Below are positions 46,436 through 55,789 of a stretch of 64,000 nt of DNA, one piece after another (within the stretch, counting starts at the first letter, position 1; every line of letters begins with the position of its first letter). The position numbers were made by a program, and so were the translations under genes. Under the pieces are notes generated by a model that made no database searches, was not told the origin of the DNA, and worked only from the letters and a program-made list of their open reading frames with translations. This stretch comes from Bacteroidota bacterium (lineage in GTDB: Bacteria > Bacteroidota > Bacteroidia > UKL13-3): the NCBI GenBank assembly GCA_027491355.1, contig JAIXWI010000033.1:61210-125209 (forward strand), read 5' to 3'.

Positions 46436-46855
46436 TTAGCAGTACGAATCGAATGCGGCCTGTAAATGTGCTGAAATCATTTGTGCACTTCGGCCTTCAA
46501 TCATATGTCTTTCAACAAAGTGAACCAACTCACCATTTTTGAACAAAGCAATTGCAGGTGATGATGGCGGGTAAGGCAATGTGAATTCACGCGCCTTGGC
46601 CACGGCATCAGTTTCTTGTCCTGCGAATACCGTTAATAACTCAGCTGGCTTTTTGGAAGATTTTTCAACGGCATCAATTACGCCTGGTCTGGCAGTACCA
46701 GCTGCACAACCACAAACTGAATTGAAAACCAATAATTGAGTTCCTGATTTATTTGAAAGGGCTTGTTCTACCTCTGTTGCATTCATCAAAGATTTGAAGC
46801 CAACGTTTTCTAATTGTTGTCTCATTGGAGCAACTAACATTTCTGGATATGCCAT
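46436..46855 (-). CDS. Bacilliredoxin BrxA/BrxB family protein
   Basis: A 139-residue thioredoxin-fold protein with a VCGCAAGTARPG motif (CGC, near residue 49), typical of BrxA/BrxB (YphP/YqiW). In Bacillus it removes bacillithiol from proteins; whether this organism makes bacillithiol cannot be read here. It converges on the cytochrome-PHM gene. Confidence 0.9.
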   Translation of the reverse strand: MAYPEMLVAPMRQQLENVGFKSLMNATEVEQALSNKSGTQLLVFNSVCGCAAGTARPGVIDAVEKSSKKPAELLTVFAGQETDAVAKAREFTLPYPPSSPAIALFKNGELVHFVERHMIEGRSAQMISAHLQAAFDSYC

Positions 46856-46992
46856 ATGTTTCTGGTTTTAATTTGTATGCTAATGAACAAGCATTGAGCC
46901 AAAAAACAAAGCATGAAAGAATGTCAGCATAAATTTTACAATTAAAAGCTGGTTTAAAGCCAATTTTATTTTTAAAATCAGACTATTACACC

Positions 46993-47000
46993 TAATTTTG
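46993..47000 (+). promoter_or_regulatory. Candidate -7 element of ahcY
   Basis: TAATTTTG matches TAnnTTTG and lies 23 nt before the ATG at 47024. The 168-nt gap between the bacilliredoxin gene and ahcY shows no other structure. Confidence 0.45.
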
Positions 47001-47023
47001 AAGCCAATTTAAATAAAAGAGAA

Positions 47024-48337
47024 ATGTCAGAAGCAAAATCACAACTTCCTTACAAAGTAAAAGATATCTCGCTTGCCGAGTGGGGCCGTAAAGAAATCAA
47101 ATTAGCTGAAGCAGAAATGCCAGGCTTGATGTCAATTCGTAAAGAATATGGACCAAAACAACCTTTAAAAGGTGCTAGAATTGCTGGTTGTTTACACATG
47201 ACCATCCAAACTGCTGTTTTAATTGAAACATTGAAACACTTAGGCGCAGAAGTAACTTGGAGTTCATGCAATATTTTTTCTACACAAGACCATGCTGCTG
47301 CTGCTATTGCTGCTGCTGGCATTCCTGTTTATGCATGGAAAGGTCAAAACGAAGAAGAATTTGATTGGTGTATTGAACAAACCTTGTTTGCTTTTGAAGG
47401 CGGTCAAGGCTTGAATATGATATTAGACGATGGTGGAGATTTAACCAACATGGTATTAGACAAGTATCCTGAAATGGTAAGCAATATCAAAGGATTGTCA
47501 GAAGAAACAACTACTGGAGTTCACCGTTTATACGAGCGTATGAGAAAAGGCACTTTGCCAATTCCAGCTATTAATGTAAACGACTCAGTTACCAAATCAA
47601 AATTCGACAACAAATATGGTTGCAAAGAATCTTTGGTTGATGCCATTCGCCGTGCAACGGATATCATGCTTGCTGGTAAAGTTGCAGTTGTAGCTGGTTA
47701 CGGTGATGTTGGTAAAGGTTCTGCGGAATCATTGAGAGGTGCTGGAGCAAGAGTATTGGTTACAGAAATTGACCCAATCTGTGCTTTACAAGCAGCTATG
47801 GACGGTTTTGAAGTTGTTACAATGGAAGAGGCATGCTCACGTGCAAATATTTTTGTAACAGCTACAGGAAATGTTAAAATCATTACTGACCGCCATTTCA
47901 AAGCTATGCGTGACAAATCTATCGTTTGTAACATTGGCCATTTTGACAATGAAATTGACATGGCTTGGTTGAATGCAAATCACGGTAGCAGCAAATACAC
48001 CATCAAACCTCAGGTAGATGTATTCAATGTGAATGGCAATGAAATCATTGTATTGGCCGAAGGACGTTTGGTAAACTTAGGTTGTGCAATGGGTCACCCA
48101 AGTTTTGTAATGAGTAATTCATTCTCGAATCAAACACTTGCTCAAATTGAATTGTGGAACAATAGCAGCAGCTATGAAAACAAAGTATATGTTTTACCTA
48201 AACACTTAGATGAAAAGGTAGCAGCATTACACTTAGACCATATTGGTGCAAAACTCACTCAATTAGATGCTGAACAAGCAGCATACATTGGTGTTAAAAC
48301 TGAAGGTCCATTCAAATCAGAAATGTACAGATACTAA
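47024..48337 (+). CDS. ahcY: Adenosylhomocysteinase
   Basis: A 437-residue SAH hydrolase. NAD domain [22 protein letters not shown] (about 225-240) and the typical motifs [31 protein letters not shown] and [14 protein letters not shown] are clear; the C-terminal tail KSEMYRY is intact. It splits S-adenosylhomocysteine into adenosine and homocysteine, recycling methylation product. A terminator follows. Confidence 0.97.
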   Translation: MSEAKSQLPYKVKDISLAEWGRKEIKLAEAEMPGLMSIRKEYGPKQPLKGARIAGCLHMTIQTAVLIETLKHLGAEVTWSSCNIFSTQDHAAAAIAAAGIPVYAWKGQNEEEFDWCIEQTLFAFEGGQGLNMILDDGGDLTNMVLDKYPEMVSNIKGLSEETTTGVHRLYERMRKGTLPIPAINVNDSVTKSKFDNKYGCKESLVDAIRRATDIMLAGKVAVVAGYGDVGKGSAESLRGAGARVLVTEIDPICALQAAMDGFEVVTMEEACSRANIFVTATGNVKIITDRHFKAMRDKSIVCNIGHFDNEIDMAWLNANHGSSKYTIKPQVDVFNVNGNEIIVLAEGRLVNLGCAMGHPSFVMSNSFSNQTLAQIELWNNSSSYENKVYVLPKHLDEKVAALHLDHIGAKLTQLDAEQAAYIGVKTEGPFKSEMYRY

Positions 48338-48350
48338 AATTTAAACCCTG

Positions 48351-48382
48351 AAAAAGCCACCTCAAAAGGGTGGCTTTTTTTA
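48351..48382 (+). terminator. Intrinsic terminator after ahcY
   Basis: An 11-bp stem (48351-48361 with 48369-48379) with a 7-nt loop and a T-run, 13 nt after the ahcY stop. Confidence 0.9.
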
Positions 48383-48414
48383 TAGGTACCCATTTGTCAA
48401 TAAAATAATATGCC

Positions 48415-49131
48415 ATGACTAAACTAAGTGTCAATGTCAATAAAATAGCCTTAATCAGAAATTCAAGACTGGGCAACAATCCAAATGTGATTGAGATGGC
48501 AAAATTGGCTGAGAAATACGGTGCGGAAGGTATAACTGTTCATCCCAGACCTGATGAAAGACACATTCGCTATGCAGATATTCCTTTGTTAAAAGCTGCA
48601 GTTCAAACTGAATTCAATATTGAAGGCAATCCTATGGAGCCAACATTCATTGATTTGGTTTTAGCCAATCAACCTCATCAAGTAACATTGGTACCTGACA
48701 ATCAAAAACAATTAACCAGCGACCATGGCTGGGATACTGTTTTACACCAAGAATTTTTAAAAGAAACCATTCAAGTTTTCAATTCAAAAGGCATCAGAAC
48801 ATCTGTATTTGTAGATCCGGTTATCAAGCACATAGAAGGCGCAAAAAAAGCAGGAGCCAACAGAATTGAACTTTACACTGAAGCCTATGCCAGTAGTTTT
48901 AAAATGAACAAAACAAATGCCATAGCTCCCTATATCAAAGCAGCTGAGTATGCCACTGAAATAGGTTTAGGCATCAACGCTGGTCATGATTTGAGCCTTG
49001 AAAACTTGAGTTACTTAAAAGCCAATATACCCCAAATAATGGAAGTTTCTATTGGGCACGCCCTCGTTTGCGACGCACTCATTTACGGGTGGGAAAATAC
49101 CATCCAACTTTATAAAAGAGCTTTGTTGTAA
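48415..49131 (+). CDS. pdxJ: Pyridoxine 5'-phosphate synthase
   Basis: A 238-residue TIM-barrel enzyme: VNVNKIALIRNSRLGNNPN start, ITVHPRPDERHIRY and VSIGHALVCDALIYG at the end. It condenses 3-amino-2-oxopropyl phosphate with deoxyxylulose phosphate; PdxA (also in the window) supplies the first substrate. It abuts purA: the two stop codons are adjacent with no gap. Confidence 0.96.
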   Translation: MTKLSVNVNKIALIRNSRLGNNPNVIEMAKLAEKYGAEGITVHPRPDERHIRYADIPLLKAAVQTEFNIEGNPMEPTFIDLVLANQPHQVTLVPDNQKQLTSDHGWDTVLHQEFLKETIQVFNSKGIRTSVFVDPVIKHIEGAKKAGANRIELYTEAYASSFKMNKTNAIAPYIKAAEYATEIGLGINAGHDLSLENLSYLKANIPQIMEVSIGHALVCDALIYGWENTIQLYKRALL

Positions 49132-50394
49132 TTACTTCAAGATGGTTTCTTCCCTGTCTGGACCAACTGAAATTACATTAACAGGAACACCAATTTGAGA
49201 TTCTACATAATTCATGTACTTTTTAAAAGTTTCTGGCAATTCTGCATAGGTTCTCATCTTACTCAAATCGCCCTGCCAACCCTCAAACTTACTGTATATT
49301 GGATCAATGGTATAATCTTGGATGCCAAAAGGAATTTGTTGAGTAGCTTGACCATTAAGTTGGTATGCGTCACACACCAATACTTCTTCAAAACCACTGA
49401 GTACATCTGATTTTGTACAGATTAAATCGGTTACACCATTCAACATGATGGCATATTTTAAACTTGGCAAATCTAACCAACCTGTTCTTCTGGGTCTGCC
49501 TGTTGTTGCTCCAAATTCATGGCCTAGTTTTCTAAGCTTTTCACCAGTTTCATTTTCTTGTTCTGTTGGAAATGGACCATTGCCCACCCTTGTGCAATAA
49601 GCCTTAAAAATCCCATATACTTTTTTAATGTGCTGGGGGGCAATGCCTAAACCAACGCAAGCACCTCCTGTAATGGTATTTGAAGATGTTACAAAAGGAT
49701 AAGAGCCAAAATCTATATCTAATAAAGTACCTTGTGCACCCTCAGCCAATATTTTTTTACCTTGTGCAATCAATTCATTGATATAATACTCACTGTTGAT
49801 TATTTTGAATGACTTTAAGAATTCAACCGCTTCAAAAAATGCAGGCTCATGTTCTTGCATGTTGTATTCAAAGTTCAGAGAGTCAAGCAAAGCGCAATGA
49901 ATGGCTGTAGCATTTTTATATTTTTCCTTGAAAATTGGACTCAAAATATCTCCTACCCTTAAACCACTTCTTCCAATTTTATCTTGGTAAGTAGGACTGA
50001 TTCCTCTGAGGGTTGAACCAACTTTATGTTCACCTTTTTTAGCTTCTGAAGCAGCATCAACCAGCCTATGGGTAGGTAATATCAAATGTGCTTTCTCAGA
50101 AATGTATAAGTTTTTGTGAATTGCAACACCAGTGGTTTGTGCTTTTTCAATTTCTTTTTTTAACTGAACGGGATCTACTACTACACCATTGCCAATGATA
50201 TTGATGCAATGTTCGTGAAAAATGCCTGAGGGAATGGTATTCAAAACATACTTATTCCCACCAAATTCCAATGAGTGCCCTGCATTGGGACCACCTTGAA
50301 ACCTAGCTACTACATCATATTGTGGGGTCAATACATCTACAATTTTACCTTTCCCCTCATCTCCCCACTGAAGCCCTAAAACTACATCTACCAT
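49132..50394 (-). CDS. purA: Adenylosuccinate synthetase
   Basis: A 420-residue enzyme from the ATG at 50394 (MVDVVLGLQWGDEGKGK, the GDEGKGK P-loop). It joins IMP and aspartate to adenylosuccinate with GTP. The frame open above the start runs into the fur gene stop. fur is 4 nt upstream, so fur-purA may be cotranscribed. Confidence 0.96.
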   Translation of the reverse strand: MVDVVLGLQWGDEGKGKIVDVLTPQYDVVARFQGGPNAGHSLEFGGNKYVLNTIPSGIFHEHCINIIGNGVVVDPVQLKKEIEKAQTTGVAIHKNLYISEKAHLILPTHRLVDAASEAKKGEHKVGSTLRGISPTYQDKIGRSGLRVGDILSPIFKEKYKNATAIHCALLDSLNFEYNMQEHEPAFFEAVEFLKSFKIINSEYYINELIAQGKKILAEGAQGTLLDIDFGSYPFVTSSNTITGGACVGLGIAPQHIKKVYGIFKAYCTRVGNGPFPTEQENETGEKLRKLGHEFGATTGRPRRTGWLDLPSLKYAIMLNGVTDLICTKSDVLSGFEEVLVCDAYQLNGQATQQIPFGIQDYTIDPIYSKFEGWQGDLSKMRTYAELPETFKKYMNYVESQIGVPVNVISVGPDREETILK

Positions 50395-50398
50395 ATTG

Positions 50399-50908
50399 TT
50401 ATATTTTTTTTTGACAAGCAATACACTTGCCTTCACTGTTTAATTGTGGATTTCCAAATAAGTACAAAGAATGATTGGTGATTTCAAATTGCATCAATTC
50501 TCCAATGGTGTTTTTTATTTGTTGAATTCTTGGATCACAAAATTCTTTAACTTCATTACAGGCATTGCATATTAAATGGTCGTGCTGTCTGAATCCATAG
50601 GCCCTTTCATACCTTGAAATGTTTCTTCCAAACTGGTGTTTGATTACCAAACCACAATCCAATAACAAATCAAGCGTGTTGTATACAGTAGCCCTGCTTA
50701 CCCTGTAATTTCTATTTTTCATATGCTCGAACAAAGTTTCTACATCAAAGTGTTCTTTGTTTGAATATATTTCATCTAAAATAGCAAAACGTTCAGGTGT
50801 TTTGCGCTGTTGATGATGCTCTAAAAATTCAACAAATTTTTGGCGTACTTCCTCTTTGATGGCATCTGATGGTCCGGGCAATGTTTGCATGAATTTTTTG
50901 AAAGGCAC
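50399..50908 (-). CDS. fur: Fur-family transcriptional regulator
   Basis: A 169-residue Fur-type repressor: a winged-helix N-half (RKTPERFAILDEIYSNKEHFDVETLFEHM with YRVSRATVYNTLDLL) and a dimer/metal C-half with HDHLICNACNEVKEFC and CIACQ (two CxxC pairs, a structural zinc site). It senses metal or peroxide; PerR-like versus Fur cannot be decided without the regulated sites. It precedes purA by 4 nt, an unusual pairing. Confidence 0.9.
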   Translation of the reverse strand: MPFKKFMQTLPGPSDAIKEEVRQKFVEFLEHHQQRKTPERFAILDEIYSNKEHFDVETLFEHMKNRNYRVSRATVYNTLDLLLDCGLVIKHQFGRNISRYERAYGFRQHDHLICNACNEVKEFCDPRIQQIKNTIGELMQFEITNHSLYLFGNPQLNSEGKCIACQKKI

Positions 50909-50981
50909 GAAGATAGGTCATGCAGAATGAATGAAAAAATGAAAATCAAATTTTAATCAAACTACTGATTAATAGGAGCAT

Positions 50982-53192
50982 TTAATTCAAATCTACCCTA
51001 CTTACACTGATCAAAGGACTTGCAGCCTTGATAGCCGTCATGATGTTTTCTAATTGCTGGGTATCATGCACTTCTAAAAAAACTGAGCCTTCAAACATTC
51101 CTTCATTAGAGCTGATAGAAATGGAACGCATGTTGATTTTTAACTGCTTAGAAATGATATCAGTTATAATGCTAACAATACCCACACTGTCAATACCAGA
51201 CACCTTAATGGAAGTTAAAAATGCTTTGCCTTTGTTAAAGGAATCGTCGGCCCATTTAGCTTTGATAATGCGATAGCCATAATTGCTCATTAAACTGAGC
51301 GCATTTGAGCAATTGGTTCGGTGTATCTTTACCCCTTCACCTACGGTTACAAAACCAAAAATTTCATCGCCCGGTATTGGATTGCAACAAACTGAAAATG
51401 CATAAGGTAAATCTTGTTCATTCTCTCCCAAAACTACGGCATCATTTGCAATTGTTCTTGGGCTTTTGGGCTTTGTTTGAACTGTGGCTTCATTGGCTTT
51501 AGCGGCCTCCATGAACAAAATTTCAGCTATGTCTATTTTGGTTCTGTCTATTTTTTCGGTTGCAATTAAATAATACAAATCAGTAACAGCCTTCAATTTA
51601 AAATACCTTGTTAAAGCTTGTAAAGCCTCTGAAGTAAAAGGCAATTTTGAATTTTTAAATTTGCGTTCGAGTATTTCTTTACCCATTGCAGCAGAACTCA
51701 ATCTCAATTGCTTGAAAAAATCTCTGACTTTGGCCTTTGCTTTTGCAGTAACCAAAAACTGCATCCAATCTTCATTTGGATTTTGCTTGGCACTGGTTAA
51801 AATTTCTACCTGATCGCCATTGCTTAATTTATGGTTAATAGGAACCAACTTGTTATTGAGTTTCGCTCCAATACAACGCAAACCCAGGTCGCTGTGAATT
51901 TCAAATGCAAAATCAAGAATGGTTGCATCCAGCGGCAATTTTTTTAAATCACCTTTAGGAGTAAAAACAAAAATTTCGTCTGTGTAGAGTGCCAGTTTAA
52001 AATCGTCTAAAAATTCTAGTGCATTGGCATCTGGATTCTCTAAAATTTCTCGCACTTTCAACAACCAATTTTCCAATCCATTGTCGGCAGCTTGGGCATT
52101 GTCTTTGTATTTCCAATGAGCAGCAAAACCTTTTTCTGCTATTTCATCCATTCTTTTACTTCGAATTTGCACCTCTACCCACCTTCCTTTAGGACCCATT
52201 ACTGTGGTATGTAAACTTTCATAGCCATTTGCTTTAGGCGTACTTACCCAATCTCTGAGTCTGTCTGGGTTTGGCATGTAATGATCGGTAACTACAGAAT
52301 ATACCTTCCAGCAATCGCTTTTTTCTAGTTCAAATGGAGAATCAACAATAATTCGAATGGCAAACAAATCATAAACCTCTTCAAATGGGATGTTCTGCTT
52401 GTTCATTTTATTCAAGATAGAATGAATGCTTTTAGGCCTTCCCTTAATTTCATACGTTAAACCAGCATGGTCTAAATCTAGAGCAAGTGGTTCAATAAAA
52501 TGCTTGATGTATTTGTTTCGTTGGGTTTTGGTTTCGTTGAGTTTCTTTTTAACAAAATTATACCTGTCAGATTCTAGGTACTTGGTTGATAAATCTTCTA
52601 GTTCAGTTTTAATGGCATACAAGCCCAATCTATGTGCCAAAGGACCATAAACATAGGCAGTTTCTGATGCAATTTTAAGCTGAGATTTAGCAGACATAGA
52701 GTCCAATGTTCTCATGTTGTGTAAACGATCTGCCAGCTTGATTAAAATGACACGCACATCATCACCCAGCGTTAACAACATTTTTTTAAAATTCTCAGCC
52801 TGCGCACTTCTATCCGGTTGATCAAATACCCCAGAAATTTTAGTCAATCCATCAATGATACGCATTACCTTTTCGCCAAACTTCAATTTTATGAGCTCGA
52901 GTGTGATGTCTGTATCTTCAACCGTATCGTGCAACAAAGCACTGATGACTGATGTAACACCTAATCCAATTTCTTCAGTACAAATTTGAGCAACAGCTAA
53001 GGGATGGAGGATATAGGGCTCTCCACTTTTTCTGCGCATGTTTTTATGGGCGTTTAAAGACAAATCAAAGGCCTCCCGAATTTTTTTGCGGTCATGTGAA
53101 GTCAATGTCCTTTTGATACTGCGAAGTAAAGCCCTGTACTGCTTTACAATAAGTTTATTTTCCGCTTCTATGTCTATTTGGCTAGGTTCCAT
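50982..53192 (-). CDS. Bifunctional (p)ppGpp synthetase/hydrolase
   Basis: A 736-residue RelA/SpoT homologue: HD hydrolase domain (about 50-150, HPLAVAQICTEEIGLG and LLHDTVEDTD), synthetase domain with KGRPKSIHSILNK and YESLHTTVMGPKGRWVEVQIR (about 260-350), TGS domain (IFVFTPKGDLKKLP...) and C-terminal ACT domain. The HDTVEDT motif is intact so hydrolysis is likely. It controls the stringent response. Confidence 0.96.
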   Translation of the reverse strand: MEPSQIDIEAENKLIVKQYRALLRSIKRTLTSHDRKKIREAFDLSLNAHKNMRRKSGEPYILHPLAVAQICTEEIGLGVTSVISALLHDTVEDTDITLELIKLKFGEKVMRIIDGLTKISGVFDQPDRSAQAENFKKMLLTLGDDVRVILIKLADRLHNMRTLDSMSAKSQLKIASETAYVYGPLAHRLGLYAIKTELEDLSTKYLESDRYNFVKKKLNETKTQRNKYIKHFIEPLALDLDHAGLTYEIKGRPKSIHSILNKMNKQNIPFEEVYDLFAIRIIVDSPFELEKSDCWKVYSVVTDHYMPNPDRLRDWVSTPKANGYESLHTTVMGPKGRWVEVQIRSKRMDEIAEKGFAAHWKYKDNAQAADNGLENWLLKVREILENPDANALEFLDDFKLALYTDEIFVFTPKGDLKKLPLDATILDFAFEIHSDLGLRCIGAKLNNKLVPINHKLSNGDQVEILTSAKQNPNEDWMQFLVTAKAKAKVRDFFKQLRLSSAAMGKEILERKFKNSKLPFTSEALQALTRYFKLKAVTDLYYLIATEKIDRTKIDIAEILFMEAAKANEATVQTKPKSPRTIANDAVVLGENEQDLPYAFSVCCNPIPGDEIFGFVTVGEGVKIHRTNCSNALSLMSNYGYRIIKAKWADDSFNKGKAFLTSIKVSGIDSVGIVSIITDIISKQLKINMRSISISSNEGMFEGSVFLEVHDTQQLENIMTAIKAASPLISVSRVDLN

Positions 53193-53215
53193 GCATTTGC
53201 AATTTTATTGCTTTA

Positions 53216-53223
53216 CAAAGCTA
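53216..53223 (-). promoter_or_regulatory. Candidate -7 element of the relA/spoT gene
   Basis: On the minus strand TAGCTTTG fits TAnnTTTG, 23 nt from the start codon. No clear -33 box. Confidence 0.35.
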
Positions 53224-53313
53224 TTAAAAGCAGGCATGATGCCGAGTAAAGCCCTTAATTTTTTTTATTTTAAAGGCATAAATTAACCGATCTGTGTGAT
53301 TTATGAATAAGAA

Positions 53314-53344
53314 TTTGGAATTCGTTCAAATAAGCATACATTTG
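53314..53344 (+). promoter_or_regulatory. Consensus Bacteroidota promoter for tRNA-Leu
   Basis: TTTG (53314-53317), exactly 19 nt, then TACATTTG (53337-53344): a full match to the TTTG-N19-TAnnTTTG consensus. Transcription would start about 53349, some 33 nt before the tRNA. A small TCCG/CGGA hairpin lies in this leader. Confidence 0.85.
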
Positions 53345-53381
53345 CAGTCCGTTTTACGGAATAAATAGTTCTTTAACAACT

Positions 53382-53463
53382 GCGGATGTGGCGTAATTGG
53401 TAGCCGTGCCAGACTTAGGATCTGGTGCCGAAAGGCGTGGGGGTTCGAGTCCCTCCATCCGCA
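53382..53463 (+). tRNA. tRNA-Leu (anticodon TAG)
   Basis: Acceptor stem GCGGATG (53382-53388) pairs with CATCCGC (53456-53462), discriminator A at 53463, no encoded CCA. The anticodon stem CCAGA/TCTGG holds loop CTTAGGA, giving TAG. A long variable arm (TGCCGAAAGGCGT) is that of class II tRNA-Leu. TPsiC arm GGTTCGAGTCC is present. It lies 18 nt before tig. Confidence 0.95.
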
Positions 53464-53481
53464 CGATTTTTTTTAATCAGC

Positions 53482-54897
53482 ATGAATTTAACATTTGACA
53501 AAAAAGATGAACTGAATGGTACCATTTCAGTTTCAATTGAGCCTAACGACTTCTTACCTTCTTACGAAAAAAAGCTAAAAGACTACGGCAAAAAAGCGAA
53601 TATACCTGGCTTCAGAGCAGGTCAAGCACCCAAAGGCGTGATTGAGAAAATGGTTGGACAAAGCCTACTTTTAGAAGAAGTAAATGGTGTTGCCAGCAAA
53701 GCATTGTTTGATTACATAGACGAACACAAATTACATATTTTGGGGCAACCAGTAATGACTGAGGACACCAAAATTGATGAGTTGAGTAAAAGTAACTCAT
53801 ATACCTTTTCATTTGACATTGGCTTGGCTCCTGAATTTGATTTGAACATCAGCAGTTCGGACAAACACCAGTACCTTTCGGTTCAAGTTACAGAAACAAT
53901 GGTCAATGATGAAATTGACAGGTTGAAAAAGCAAATGGGCGTTTTAACTGATGTAGCAGTAATGGAAGAAAACGATTTGGTTTATGTTGAATTAACCGAA
54001 TTGAATGAGCAAAACGAGGTAATGGACAACGGTGCTTCAGCACCATCAGTTCCTTTGGCTTTGAATACCATCAAAGATGCAGACTTGAAAGCTGAAATCT
54101 TGAAATTAAAAATAGAAGGTAGCATTCATGTAAATGTGTTCACCTTGTTTAACAACGATGAACAAGAAATGAGTCATGCTTTGAATATTCCTAAACAAGG
54201 CATTATAGACTTAAACAAAACTTTTAGCCTTACCTTGAAACAAATCAAAAGAACTACGCCTGCAGAAATGAATCAGGAGTTTTTTGATAAAGTATACGGC
54301 AAAGACAATGTAAAGAGTGTTGAAGAATTGCAAGCTAAAATCAAAGAAGAAATTGGCGCATACTTCAGCCAACAAGCAGACCATTTATTAGAACACGAAT
54401 TGTTTGACAGTTTGGTGAGCAAACACAATATCCAATTGCCTGAACCATTCTTAAAAAGATGGCTATTAGACAGACATCCTGAAAAATTCAACGCCTCAAA
54501 CGTTGACACAGCTTTCATTCCTGAAGCCAATTATTTAAGAAACCACTTGCTAGAAGAAAAAATCTTAGTTTCTAACAATATCAAAATTGACGAGAACGAT
54601 ATCAAGGCTGCTGCAAAGTCGTATACCATGCAAATGTTTGGTGGCTACAACATGGGGAACTTGAGTGACGATATTCTAAACAGTATCATTGAACCTCAAC
54701 TTCAAAAAGAAGATTTCAGAAGCAGAATGATCAATGTAGCTGCCAGAAAGAAGGTCAACGAATTCTTGTTAAACACCATTACCAAAGATGTAAAAGAAGT
54801 AAGTGTTGAAGAGTTCAATCAAATTATCACAGCTCATAACCATCAACACCACCATGACCACAACCATAGTGAGGACCATGAAGCTGCTGAATTATAA
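53482..54897 (+). CDS. tig: Trigger factor
   Basis: A 471-residue chaperone from the ATG at 53482; the open frame above it runs through the tRNA. Ribosome-binding signature GFRAGQAP (43-50), then the PPIase-like middle and C-terminal cradle. The usual FKBP motif is weak, as in many Bacteroidota. The last 20 residues are His-rich (eight His), an unusual tail that could bind metal. It begins 18 nt after the tRNA and shares its promoter or a nearby one; a terminator follows. Confidence 0.93.
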   Translation: MNLTFDKKDELNGTISVSIEPNDFLPSYEKKLKDYGKKANIPGFRAGQAPKGVIEKMVGQSLLLEEVNGVASKALFDYIDEHKLHILGQPVMTEDTKIDELSKSNSYTFSFDIGLAPEFDLNISSSDKHQYLSVQVTETMVNDEIDRLKKQMGVLTDVAVMEENDLVYVELTELNEQNEVMDNGASAPSVPLALNTIKDADLKAEILKLKIEGSIHVNVFTLFNNDEQEMSHALNIPKQGIIDLNKTFSLTLKQIKRTTPAEMNQEFFDKVYGKDNVKSVEELQAKIKEEIGAYFSQQADHLLEHELFDSLVSKHNIQLPEPFLKRWLLDRHPEKFNASNVDTAFIPEANYLRNHLLEEKILVSNNIKIDENDIKAAAKSYTMQMFGGYNMGNLSDDILNSIIEPQLQKEDFRSRMINVAARKKVNEFLLNTITKDVKEVSVEEFNQIITAHNHQHHHDHNHSEDHEAAEL

Positions 54898-54911
54898 AAT
54901 AATTAATACTG

Positions 54912-54938
54912 AAAAGCCCAACTTGTTGGGCTTTTTTT
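54912..54938 (+). terminator. Intrinsic terminator after tig
   Basis: An 11-bp stem (54912-54922 with 54925-54935), very short loop, T-run to 54938; 14 nt after the tig stop. Confidence 0.9.
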
Positions 54939-55033
54939 AGGTCCAAATTTTTCAAATAAAAAAAATTCAAGCATTTGCCATTATTATTTCAAGCAAATCA
55001 GTACTTTTAACCACAAAGAAAAACCGAATCAAG

Positions 55034-55720
55034 ATGAATATAGGAAATGAATTTCGCAACTACGCGATCAAACACAAAGGATTTAGCAGCTTAAAAGTGG
55101 ATGCCTACATTGAAAGTTCAATGGAGAACATGACAAGAACTGTTATTGAGGAAAGGCCTATGAACTTTAGGGAAATTGACGTTTTCTCTAGGTTAATGGC
55201 AGATAGAATTATTTTCATGGGCATGCCTATTGACGATTATGTTGCCAATATTATTCAAGCTCAATTGTTGTTTCTGGATTCAATGGACGCCAGAAGAGAC
55301 ATTCAAATGTACATCAATAGCCCAGGCGGTTCAGTATATGCAGGATTAGGAATTTACGACACCATGCAATGGGTAAATCCGCATGTTGCAACCATTTGCA
55401 CCGGCTTAGCGGCCTCTATGGCTGCTGTATTATTATGTGCAGGAGAAAAAGGCAAGCGTTCGGCTTTGCCACATGCCCGTGTAATGATTCACCAACCATT
55501 GGGTGGAGCACAAGGACAAGCATCTGATATTGAAATTACTGCTCGTGAAATTCAAAAATTAAAGAAAGAATTGTACGAAATACTTTCTGTTCATAGCGGA
55601 CAACCTTTCGACAAGGTAGAAGCTGACAGTGACAGAGATTATTGGATGATTGCTGCAGAAGCCAAAGCATACGGGATGATTGATGATGTGCTATTGAAAA
55701 ATAAGCCTGAAACAAAATAA
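55034..55720 (+). CDS. clpP: ATP-dependent Clp protease proteolytic subunit
   Basis: A 228-residue ClpP. Catalytic triad S128 in GLAASMAA, H153 in VMIHQPLG and D202 in DRDYWM. A propeptide-like N-terminal extension of about 30 residues precedes the core. It forms tetradecamers that degrade substrates unfolded by ClpX. A terminator separates it from clpX. Confidence 0.97.
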   Translation: MNIGNEFRNYAIKHKGFSSLKVDAYIESSMENMTRTVIEERPMNFREIDVFSRLMADRIIFMGMPIDDYVANIIQAQLLFLDSMDARRDIQMYINSPGGSVYAGLGIYDTMQWVNPHVATICTGLAASMAAVLLCAGEKGKRSALPHARVMIHQPLGGAQGQASDIEITAREIQKLKKELYEILSVHSGQPFDKVEADSDRDYWMIAAEAKAYGMIDDVLLKNKPETK

Positions 55721-55727
55721 ATCATTG

Positions 55728-55757
55728 AAAGCTGCCTATTCAGGCAGCTTTTTTTTT
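55728..55757 (+). terminator. Intrinsic terminator after clpP
   Basis: A 10-bp stem (55728-55737 with 55742-55751) with a 4-nt loop and a T-run, 7 nt after clpP. Confidence 0.88.
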
Positions 55758-55775
55758 AAATGTTGAGGACTCAAC

Positions 55776-55783
55776 TATCTTTG
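55776..55783 (+). promoter_or_regulatory. Candidate -7 element of clpX
   Basis: TATCTTTG fits TAnnTTTG and is only 6 nt before the ATG at 55790, implying transcription starts at or within two nt of the start codon. Confidence 0.5.
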
Positions 55784-55789
55784 TAAACA

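Noticed and set aside
46856..47023. A possible SAM/SAH riboswitch before ahcY
   Set aside because: I could not find the paired stems of known SAM or SAH aptamers; only a promoter-like element is seen.
53464..53481. Terminator between tRNA-Leu and tig
   Set aside because: There is a T-run but no independent hairpin before it other than the tRNA itself, so termination is not supported on its own.
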